64,000 nucleotides of DNA from Hygrophila difformis (Eukaryota > Streptophyta > Magnoliopsida > Lamiales > Acanthaceae), in contig JAOANR010000015.1 in assembly GCA_030278955.1 (NCBI GenBank), positions 14,865,917-14,929,916 on the forward strand, written 5' to 3'. Below, piece by piece: positions 55,193 through 64,000 of this stretch. Below the pieces are notes generated by a model that worked only from the letters and a program-made list of their open reading frames with translations, was not told the DNA's origin and searched no databases. The stretch's first letter is position 1; every line of letters starts with the position of its first letter. The position numbers were made by a program, and so were the translations under genes.

Positions 55193-57240
55193 ATGGACAA
55201 CCAAGGTGGATCGGTTACTAGCACTACAAGAATTTTCTGTTTTAGCGACCGAAAAAATTTGGTAAAATTCGGTAGCTAAAGGGGTTAGCGACCGAATTTG
55301 CAACCGAAATTCGTTACCGACCATAATTTTAGCGACCGAAACTCATTAGCTACCACAATTTTAGCGACCGAATCCGGATTTTTTCTAGTAGTGTAGACCT
55401 CCTTTGCTGGATGGATCCAATTACACATCTGGAAAGATCAGATGGAATCCTTCCTTGTGTCACTTGATGATGGAATTTGGGATGCCATTGAGACACAATA
55501 TCAACCACCAATGATCGAACAAGAGGATGGAACTCAAATTCCCAAGCCCAGATCTAAGTGGACACAAAAAGAAAGGACTGATGCAACGAGAAATTCCAAA
55601 GCCATTTATGCCATTCACAATGCTATCAAAAGAGATCAATACCGACTCATTGCAGGTTGTAAAATTGCACATGATTCTTGTTTCCACACTTGCCAATACC
55701 TACGAGGGTATAGCCCCGGTAAAAAAAGTCTCGTCTCATCACTATTGAATCTCAATTTCATAAATTAATGAGAATGAAACTGTTGGTCAATATATTTGTA
55801 AAATTCGTGATCTAACAAACCAAGCCCTTCAGCTTGGAAAAGTGTATTCTCAACAGGAAATTGTAGGTAAAATCATTGGTACGCTTCCTGAAAGGTTCAA
55901 TGCAAAAGTTGCAGCGTTGGAGTTGTACAAAGATTATGACACCTTGCAGGTTGACGAGTTGATGGGAATCCTACAATCCTGGGAGATGGATCATTGCAAA
56001 TTTAAGGTCAAAGCCATTGCTTTTAATGCGGAGTCCAAACAGCCCGTCGAAACTCTTAATGATGTCAATGAAGATTATGGTGTAGAGGGAGACGATGATA
56101 ATGAAATCTTTAGGCTCACAGAGCGGTTGACCCATCTATTGAGAAACAAGATGCCCAATCAAGACGTTGCCAGGAAGAAAAGTTGTCCATCCAAGAAGTC
56201 CAAACCAATGGATGGAGACAGTTTTGATCAAAGAAAAAATGATGAATACAAAGGACCCCAATGCTTCGAATGTGGTGGATTTGTCCATACCAGGGATGAA
56301 TGTGCAAATCTAAAGCATGAGAAAACTTGTCATGTCACCTTCAGGGATTCAGACAATAAATTCAACTCTAGTGAAGTGGAATATGCTTTTATAGGTGCAG
56401 ACACCTGGGATTCAGACTCAGGTTCAGACACAGAGTTCGAACCAGGTAACAATCCCAACTCAGTCAATACTTGTTTTACTAATCCTATTTGTTCTTCGTC
56501 TTACAGAGAGCAGGAAAAGAGTATTGCAAGGTTATCTAAATTATATGATGAAACCTCTAAGAGACTAGAAATCTCATTTACTGAGGTCGAGGAACTTAAA
56601 GTGGTCAATCAGAACCTGAAGAAGCAAATAAGCAGTCTCTCGGATGAAAAAGATCAATTGGTTGAAAAATATGAGAATCTGTTCAAGAATGTGTCTGAAC
56701 TGGAAGGTAGAACTCTACAGTTACAAGTTGATAAAAACAAAATTACAGCTAAACATGATCAATTGGCGGTTGAACTGATGGAGCTCAAAGAAAAACATGC
56801 TAAAGCAGAAAGTACTTTGGCAAGATTGAACAAAGGCAAAGCCAAGTTGGATGATGCAATTGCGGCAGGAAGGCCTAGTGGAAATAGACAAGGCCTTGGA
56901 TACCAATCCTCACAAGGGTCTTCATCTAGTGATAAAGGCACGACCAAATTTATTTCTGGAGGTATGATCAAGGAGACCTATATAGGAAAAGAGGCTCGAA
57001 ATATTATTCAATCTGCAAGGAGTCTAAGAAGAAAAAGAAGAGGACCACCCCCAGTACCTCTTACATGTGAATATTGCGAATTTGGAGGGACACAAGACCA
57101 ACCATTGTCAAAGAATCATCAAAGATCTACTTGATGGTCGACCCGTGTCATGGCCTAATGAAGAAATCAAAAAAATGATAACTATCAGAAGAGTATGGGT
57201 GGCAAAATCTTCAAATGTTATTGAGAAAGTTACACCGTAG
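55193..57240 (+). pseudogene. Copia gag, several lesions
   Basis: An ATG near 55193 starts MDNQGGSVTS before the CACTA insertion. The reading resumes after 55396 as the gag head (MESFLVSLDDGIWDAIE). A deletion with frameshift near 55700-55770 precedes the main frame 55842-57134. That frame has the gag core (PERFNAKVAALE), a CCHC knuckle (CFECGGFVHTRDEC, about 56263) and a long coiled coil (56500-56830). A second CCHC is broken by a frameshift near 57085. The reading after it (KDLLDGRPVSWPNEEI) parallels the other Copia element. No protease motif follows. Confidence 0.78.
55222..55393. mobile_element. CACTA-type MITE
   Basis: A 172 bp element with ends CACTACAAGAATTTTCTG and TTTTTTCTAGTAGTG and the 3 bp duplication TAG (55219-55221 and 55394-55396). 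The interior repeats TTTAGCGACCGAA. Confidence 0.85.
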
Positions 57241-58248
57241 AGGGAAATTCTTAAGGCCATTCCAGTTGAAGCTGGTGATAATCAAGAAAAGAATGAGGAG
57301 AATCACCAAACAATCATAGGTGAACGGGTGAAAGAAAAGAGACTGAAACTCAGGAGTCCAGGGAAACGGTTCAAACTCCTGATCGAACCCCACCCGTGGA
57401 ACAAACAAATGTTGAGGCTGAATCTGAAAGAGGAATTCAAGGACATCATTTTATTAAAGGATTGGTCGAATATGGCACTATGATCATGAAACATGTCGGG
57501 ACTCTGGACTAGAACGCTTTTATTGATCAAGGTTCCTGACCGGGACAGATGTGGAACATTAATAAGGGACCTTGAACCTTGCACCATCGGTAGTCTTCAT
57601 GGAATAAGTGTTTATATTTATACAATCTAAATTGTTCTTATTGTTTTATTCATTATTATGATGATCTTATGGTGTGCAAGGATGATAACTCCAAGAAAAA
57701 TAGGCACTTGGATATTATTATGTGTCAAAAGGAGAAGATGGTTAAAGAAATGATCGAGATTGAATGCTATTATTGAGGGGGAGATATCCCATGTTAAAAT
57801 ACCCCGTGTTGGAGATTAAGTAATCTTTAAAAGGGCCTATTTTGGCCAAGATGTGACCCAGAGGGGGAGAAAGTTAATCATATCGATGAATGATTGAGGG
57901 GGAGATCGTTGCTGCTGCTGCTCAGTTATTGGTAATATCGTTTTATAATTTTGGTATTTCTGTCCTTTGTTTATGTTGGAACAGTTTTTATGAACTATTG
58001 TTATGCACGAGCAAGTAATAAAATATTTTGTGTGATGATGATTATCATTATTTATTTTTGTTGCCAAGTGCGGTTTGCGTTGTACATGCTCCTAGATTGT
58101 GATAGAACATATTTTGTACGGAGCATTAGTATAGGTTTGTTTTGTTGGGACTTGATGTAATTGGTCGTTGAGGTTAGATGGTGTTCTTCATGCTTGATGA
58201 TTAGAAGTTCGACATCGGTTTGATTAAATTGTAACTGGTCCACATCCT
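57241..58248 (+). other. 3' non-coding part of the Copia derivative
   Basis: Scattered stops in all frames and several GAGGGGGAGAT-type purine runs (57777, 57861, 57897), which look like earlier or repeated polypurine tracts. Confidence 0.5.
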
Positions 58249-58265
58249 GCCAAAAAAGGGGGAGA
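58249..58265 (+). other. Polypurine tract
   Basis: AAAAAAGGGGGAGAT lies directly before the 3' LTR. Confidence 0.7.
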
Positions 58266-58266
58266 T

Positions 58267-59214
58267 TGTTAGGAACTTTTTTGGCAGTATGTGTTCACAA
58301 AAGATGTTCGAACACCATCGGTGGACTCCGGCCAAATCTTATCCAGAATAACCTATTTATGTAAAGTAAATCTGTAGATCTTCCAGAATCGTCCCAGCAG
58401 CTGTCTGCGAATTTCTTGAGATTTCTATCATATTTTATGGAAAGAAAATATATTAATCCTGGAAACATGAAAACTTCTCACTATGGAAAGATTGTACACA
58501 AGGAGGATTATTTACCTTCCATAGAGAGCAGATCCTTGCACTTCTTATAGGGATTGATCTTTTGCTAGCAAAGTCACTTCGAATGATTCATCTTCCACAA
58601 CAAGAGTTTTCTCCCAATTGAAGCGAAGTGCATTTTGAATTTCTTCATCAGTGTTCTTGTTTTTATTCAACAGTGAAGAAGTTCATTCGTGTTGTATATT
58701 GTGATTGATCATTGATCGACAAAAAGTTTACTTGCCTTTTGGTTGAAGGTGACGATAGCACTCAAGGGGATTATCCAAGGCGTTCGTCGTGGTTTCCTGC
58801 GCTCAATAGATACATCTTGAAGAGGAGGGTCTGCGGACAGGTTTCGTCCAAGAGAAACTTGAAGGGGGAGCCTTCAAGGAATTGAAGTAAGGTCGGGAAG
58901 ATCTTCACCAAAACTGGAGAGTTTTGGTCTGACAATTTCTCTGCTTGGAGATTGGAGTTCGGCAGATTTCAATTCACTATTGTTTGGATCGCGGATCCTG
59001 TTCGAACAAATAGTGGAGACTCCTGGATTGGTATCCCCCAGACATAGGCTGCGGCCGAACTGGGTCAACAAATTCTTGTGTTTGTTCTCTTTATGTTTTT
59101 CAGTTTTTATTCTTCCGCTGCACATTATCTTAAACTGAATAACGTGTCCACAAAAAGTGTTTGAACTAGTTTACAGGACAAGTTCACAGGTTACATCTCA
59201 AAACAGACCTAACA
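58267..59214 (+). repeat. 3' LTR of the Copia derivative
   Basis: Begins TGTTAGGAAC and ends GACCTAACA, 948 bp. Its last 140 bp pair with 55005-55145. Confidence 0.85.
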
Positions 59215-59216
59215 CA

Positions 59217-59515
59217 ATGTTTCATGGTATTGTAATGAGAATAGTAATGCATCTAATTAGGTTTTTTCATGTTTGATATAGGAATGATATGCATTGAAAA
59301 TATCTTACTTATAGTTATGACAATATAATGTGGACTGTAGCAACAAAAAAACAAAGAACATAATATAATGGACTAAAGTAGAATATATTTAATGCAACGA
59401 TAACAAAAGTTAGAGCCAATTATTTACAAAGGTTGTAGAGGACGGATTCGGATAAAATGATAAGAAAATTGACGTTTTTTGCAATTATTTTGATTAAATC
59501 TCTAATTGACTTTGA
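59217..59515 (-). repeat. Right inverted arm
   Basis: Reverse complement of 54477-54785 with scattered differences. The Copia LTR ends 2 bases before it. Confidence 0.7.
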
Positions 59516-60135
59516 TTAATATTTATAGTGGCCCATTTTAATATCTTTTATTTTACGCAAGTTGCCAAGTTGAGTTGGCTACCACCATGTGAATAAGTTG
59601 TTATCCATACCTACCACCATATAACAAAATTTTATAATTGAAAATCAGAATAGTAGTAATAATCAAGGTTATTAAGATCGAGATCTCTATAGTTTTGAAG
59701 GAATTATACAGTAACCGAGTGTTATCACAAAAATTGATTGACCTTATCAAGCTAAATATAAAATTTTTAAAGATCAAACAAAATTTTGGATTCAAGTCTT
59801 TATGAATGCAAAAACAAATTTTATAAGAGTTCCTCCTCAACCCACTTGTATCTGGATGTTACATATTGAACTCAAAAAAGCTTAAAAATATCTCTTTGGT
59901 TAGCCTCCAAAAATTGTAATAGTATCATAGATAATTATATAAGATAAAATATAATCAAGTGAGATCTTATTGGATTCGTCTAATTGCATAGATTTATAAT
60001 ATCAAATTTTCATAATTTTTACTTGCATGCAATTTAAGTTATTAAAGAATAAAAATATATTTGGATTACATAAAATGTAGGTCCGTAGCATTTATTCTCT
60101 ACACGAACTTTCTTTTGTCGTTTCGAAACAACTTA
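59516..60135. other. AT-rich DNA with a MITE core
   Basis: Mostly AT-rich. From about 59930 to 60075 it holds the shared core (AAAATATAATCAAGTGAGAT and GGATTCGTCTAATTG) without terminal repeats. Confidence 0.5.
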
Positions 60136-60462
60136 CTCCCTCCTTCCCGTTTAAAATGTCTCAAAACTTTTGGGCACGGTGTTCTATGTGGGGATAGTTA
60201 GTATTTAAGTAAGGGTAGATTAGTGTTAAAGTGGGGGTAAATTAGGAATTTATGTGATGTGACTGAATGGGTTTGAATTTTTAATTGATTTATATAGGTG
60301 TGATGTGATAGTTGTGTGTTTGAAATATTAATAAATTTATTTATTGATGTGATATAATTGGAGTGGGTTTGTAGTTAATTATTTCCAAAAAAAGGAAATG
60401 AGACAATTGGAATGAGACGTACCAAAAAGGAAAGTGAGACATAAATAGTAGGACGGAGGGAG
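60136..60462. mobile_element. Stowaway-like MITE
   Basis: A 327 bp element with ends CTCCCTCCTTCCCG and TAGGACGGAGGGAG, flanked by TA at 60134-60135 and 60463-60464. Confidence 0.85.
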
Positions 60463-60871
60463 TATTTTTTTTCCTTTTTCTTGTTTTGAGAAACATGTGC
60501 CAAGAAACACTGAATGCTAAAATATGCTACTAGTAGTCTGTGAATGAAATTGTATGAAAGCGGGCCCACAAAATGCTAGGTAACAACAGAGTCAAAAAGA
60601 AAAACAAAAAAAATAGATATAAGTATCTCTAGAAGCTACTAAGGTTTTTCTTTTTTTTTTAATAAAAAAGTACTAACACATTTTTATGATTACATATTTT
60701 AATAATAAGTGTTTATAGTGGCCCCAAATCGGTAGAATAAAAGCTCCTTGTATTCCAAACGCGGTCAAACACGGATTCAGATTCACTCAATTCTCAGAAC
60801 CAAGCACCAGCAGGAAACTTCAAATTTACTCCAAGAAACAAAACTCTGCATACCATTCCAAGACCCATCAG
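60463..60871 (+). other. Upstream region of the P450 gene
   Basis: Contains a long A/T run and non-coding leader. I see no strong TATA box; AATAAAAG near 60738 is a weak candidate. Confidence 0.4.
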
Positions 60872-63116
60872 ATGGCCATTCCCAACCCCATGGAATCCTG
60901 GTGGGCATTACCACTTTCTATCTTATCTTTCATATCCATATTATTCATCATCTTCAGAAAGCATCCCAACAAAAGACTTCCACCAGGTCCAAAACCATGG
61001 CCAATTATTGGTAACTTGAACCTCATTGGCCCTATCCCACATCAGTCCCTTCACTTACTGTCCCAGAAATATGGAGGATTAATCCACCTCAAGTTCGGCC
61101 AACGTTCCGCCGTCGTTGCGTCGACGCCCGACATGGCCAGAGAGTTCCTAAAAACTCACGACGCCGTCTTTGCATCGAGGCCGCCCCTTAGCGCCGGTAA
61201 ATACACGAGCTACAATTATTCAGACCTGGTTTGGGCGCCTTACGGTGCCCATTTTCGACAGGTACGCAAAATTTACCTCTTGGAGATGTTCAGTCCGAAG
61301 AAGCTGGAGTCGACATCTTTCGAGCGAATTCGCGTCGAGGAAAGGCGTAATTTTATCACTCGTTTGTATTCCCTCTCCGGGAAGCCTGTCTTGGTTAAGG
61401 ACCATTTGTTCAGTCATAGTTTCTCGACCATACATAGGATGGCTTTGGGTCGAAAATACTTCGCCGAGCCGGGTGATGGCGAAACAGAGGAAGGGATAAT
61501 TGGTTTCGCCGAGTTTGAAGGGCTGTTGGACGAGTGGTTTTTCCTTAGTGGGGTATTCAATATCGGGGATTGGATACCGTGGCTCCATTTCCTCGACTTG
61601 CAGGGGTATGTGAAGAGAATGAAGGCACTGAACAAGAAACTCGATAGGATATACGAATATGTGATCGACGATCACTTGAGGAGGAGGGGTGCACGAAAGG
61701 ATGGCGATGCGTCTGAGGACCTCGTCGACAAGCTGCTGCAGATGGCCGATGATTCGAGCCTCGAAGTTAAGGTCACAAGGGACTGTATCAAGGCACTAAT
61801 ACAGGTACTACTCCCTCCCTCCTAGATTAAAACTCATGTTTGACTTTTTAATTATGTTCACTATTTAATTTAAATTTAATATTATTATATAAGTATATAT
61901 TTGGAAGAAAAAAAATGAGTTTGGGCTTGTTAGACTTGTTTAATCGTATTATTTTAGAATATATATTTTATATATATTTTACTTGTATATATTTTGAAAT
62001 ATTAACGATTAAAAAATATATAGAATTGTCAGTAGAAGTCAAACCGAACATTTTCAATAGTAGAAGTCAAACCGAACATTTTAATTGAAATGGAGTAGAG
62101 TATTTCATAACTTTCGGTGCCAAATTTTCTTTACTCACTACGTTAATTATTGCTAAAGACAAACGATATATTTCAACTCAAAATCAATTGACAATTAGCG
62201 TAGTGGTTTTGCCCAGAAGTTTATTTTTCATATCTTTAAGCCATCGCTCCTCCTTTATCTTCTTAGCTAGGCAAAGGGGTTGGCATGCCTACTTTGACTA
62301 CTTTTAGAAAGGAAAGAACTTTTGGAGTTGATTTGTCGATTTGCAGTTCGTTTTTCTAAGGGGGTCCTACAATCTACTCGATGTGGGACAATCAACAATT
62401 TCTACTATCTTGCGTAACGAAACTTTGAACACATAAGGTAGCCCCAACAAAATGTGAATTTCTTTATCTTTCGACATTTGCAGAATCTAATAATCGGAGG
62501 GGCGGATACGTCGCCGACGACGGTGGATTGGATTATCCACGAACTCATGAGACATCCAGACATATACAGAAAGGCTAAAGAGGAACTGGAGAATGTAATA
62601 GGGAGAGATAGATGGGTAGAAGAAGACGACTTTTCTCGACTACCATATATGGAAGCCATTATCATGGAGTCCATGAGATTGCATCCAATTGGCACATTTT
62701 TGGCCCCCCATTATGCCATTGAGGACTGCCAAGTTGGCGGATACGATATTCCAAAGGGAACGACGGTCCTCATCAATACATGGAGCATCGGGAGGGATCC
62801 CAACACATGGGATTGTCCTGAGGAGTTTAGGCCCGAGAGATTCCTTGGGGAAGTAACTGATGTTACCGGAGGTAACTTCGGGTTGCTCCCATTCGGGTCG
62901 GGTCGTCGGAGGTGCCCCGGGTATAACCTAGGAATGAAAACGGTGTGGACGACTTTGGGAAACTTGTTGCACGGATTCGACTTGAAGTTGGTGGATGGAA
63001 TGAAGCCTGAAGATGTATCCTTGGATGAAAGTTACAGATTAAGCACTTATCCGAAACAAGATCTTGAGCTCATCTTGGAACCGACTCTTCCACCGGACCT
63101 TTATGCAAGAATTTGA
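60872..63116 (+). CDS. Cytochrome P450, CYP92-like (CYP71 clan)
   Basis: Exon 1 60872-61804 and exon 2 62484-63116 join at ACAG|GTACTA...TTTGCAG|AATC to give 521 residues. The N-terminus is a membrane anchor (about residues 9-29) followed by the KRLPPGPKPWP hinge, so the enzyme sits on the ER face. Later motifs are the I-helix GGADTSPTT, ExxR in ESMRLHP, PERF in RPERFLG, and the heme loop FGSGRRRCPG with the Cys ligand. The YTSYNYSDLVWAPYG and LDLQGYVKRMK stretches point to the CYP92 family, whose members act on homoterpene precursors, lignans or phenolics in other plants; the substrate here is unknown. All key residues are present. A second ATG six codons on is an alternative start. AATAAA lies at 63418, 300 bases downstream. 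Confidence 0.9.
61811..62095. mobile_element. Stowaway-like MITE in the P450 intron
   Basis: Starts CTCCCTCCCTCCTAG right after GTACTA, six bases into the intron. It ends near ATTGAAATGGAG followed by TA. The interior has a short direct repeat AGTAGAAGTCAAACCGAACA and a divergent shared core. The exact right end could also be 62100. Confidence 0.7.
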
Positions 63117-64000
63117 TCAATTGTGGAACCAGTATTTGTAGCGATTATTATCGAATAAGGTTTCGGCTACTACAAACACTGATTATTTGAAATGTGACAC
63201 TACACGGATGTGCTGTTGTAATTTGGTCTAGAAACCCAATTAACACATCCATGTGTATGGTCTATTTCAATTATGGGTGTTGTTACTTGTTAGTGTCCGA
63301 AAATTAGTAGGGACTCCTTGTAATAATCTGTTTTTATAATTATCTTAAGTTTCTATATAATGTAGTATATGATATGACTCAATATGAGATCGAAATTAGA
63401 ATGTTATAGACTAATCCAATAAAGCGTGTCTAAGATGTTGAGGAGGTCGAGAAAAATGGCCGGTCATAAAATTTAACAGATTGTAGAAGAGCATCGGCTA
63501 CTCTATTTTCTTCTCAAGAACAAAAGAAAAAAAAAACCTCCCAATCCCATTGACACCATTACATAATTTTCTATTTAATTACAAGGAATAAAGAATAATT
63601 GATGAAAAGGTATTCTACGAACTAGTATAGCAATTTTCCATGCGATGGCGGGGCCCGGGAATTTAATTTGACAGCTATACAATCTATAATTAATTCATTT
63701 TAGAAGAAAATTTATCCCTCTACATATGTACTTCTACTTAGAAGAAATACACGACAGAACACTGTTTGATATTTGAAAAATCTTTCCCACACCCAATTTA
63801 GTTTAAACTCTTTTTTTGCCCTAATTGCACGATGCTGAAGAAGATTAGCAATTCCTCATTTCGATTAGCACTCCTTCTCTACGATTAACAATCCCAAATT
63901 TTGATTAGCAATCACTCTCTTCGATTCGAACTCCCAAGCACCGATTAGCAATCTCACTCCCAAGCATTGTGCTTTTGGTTCCTGGGCCTCAATCTCACTC
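63117..64000. other. 3' flank of the P450 gene and intergenic DNA
   Basis: Non-coding. Near the end (63843-63955) a degenerate GATTAGCAATC phrase recurs about six times, spaced 15-35 bases. Nothing else is recognised. Confidence 0.4.

Larger units (their letters stand above)
55005..59214 (+). mobile_element. Copia derivative, gag only, SIRE-like
   Basis: A 141 bp remnant of the 5' LTR (55005-55145), primer site, decayed gag, 3' non-coding region, polypurine tract and a 948 bp 3' LTR are present. Protease, integrase, RT and RNase H are missing. Gag resembles that of the 5.4-13.9 kb element in layout but is a different family, judging by the LTRs. A CACTA MITE is nested in the gag start. It abuts the right inverted arm. 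Confidence 0.8.

Noticed and set aside
61220..61675. Minus-strand open frame of 151 codons in P450 exon 1
   Set aside because: Antisense shadow of a well-supported coding exon.

Overview
The window is nuclear DNA of a flowering plant, almost certainly a eudicot. It has spliced genes with GT-AG introns, dense nested transposable elements of typical plant families, and a CYP71-clan P450 next to a class IV chitinase. The CYP92-like P450 and an ATCAGACC minisatellite make me lean to Lamiales, but that is only an impression. Ordinary single-copy genes are few; most of the window is accessory DNA.

Layout. 1-3.3 kb: AT-rich DNA with a MULE-type foldback element, a tRNA-derived SINE and two hAT-like relics. 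3.3-16.8 kb: a 5'-truncated L1-type LINE, split inside its RNase H domain by an 8.5 kb SIRE-like Copia retrotransposon with near-identical LTRs, and carrying a small TIR element in its tail. 16.8-22.2 kb: a 5.4 kb Mutator-like element with 212 bp near-identical TIRs and a 9 bp target duplication. It carries a four-exon transposase gene and a convergent GRF zinc-finger/membrane gene. 24.7-28.1 kb: a Ty3-type solo LTR holding a CTCGAG-rich hAT foldback. 28.9-31.3 kb: Helitron relics with tandemly repeated helicase pieces. 33.5-36.4 kb: a probable Helitron holding captured exons, one from a histidine phosphotransfer (AHP) gene. 36.6-38.2 kb: a second LINE tail split by a hAT relic. 40.7-41.6 kb: a class IV chitinase gene. 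43-48 kb: two small MULE-type elements, another Helitron relic, a CYP92-like exon-2 pseudogene and a SINE. 48.5-53.5 kb: a gag-protease-only Ty3 retrotransposon whose missing pol is occupied by a GC-rich CCGCCA-repeat block. 54.5-59.5 kb: a gag-only Copia derivative between 300 bp inverted arms. 60.9-63.1 kb: an intact CYP92-like P450 gene with a Stowaway MITE at the start of its intron.

How the parts relate. The two apparently intact host genes (chitinase and P450) look defence or specialised-metabolism related, but nothing ties them into one pathway. The P450 and its pseudogene are relatives about 15 kb apart in the same orientation. The MULE has the two-gene convergent plan of MuDR and is the only DNA transposon here that looks potentially autonomous. 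The smaller GGAAAAAA-ended foldback elements could be mobilised by such an enzyme. All boundaries, splice sites and target duplications were read by eye; no search was run.
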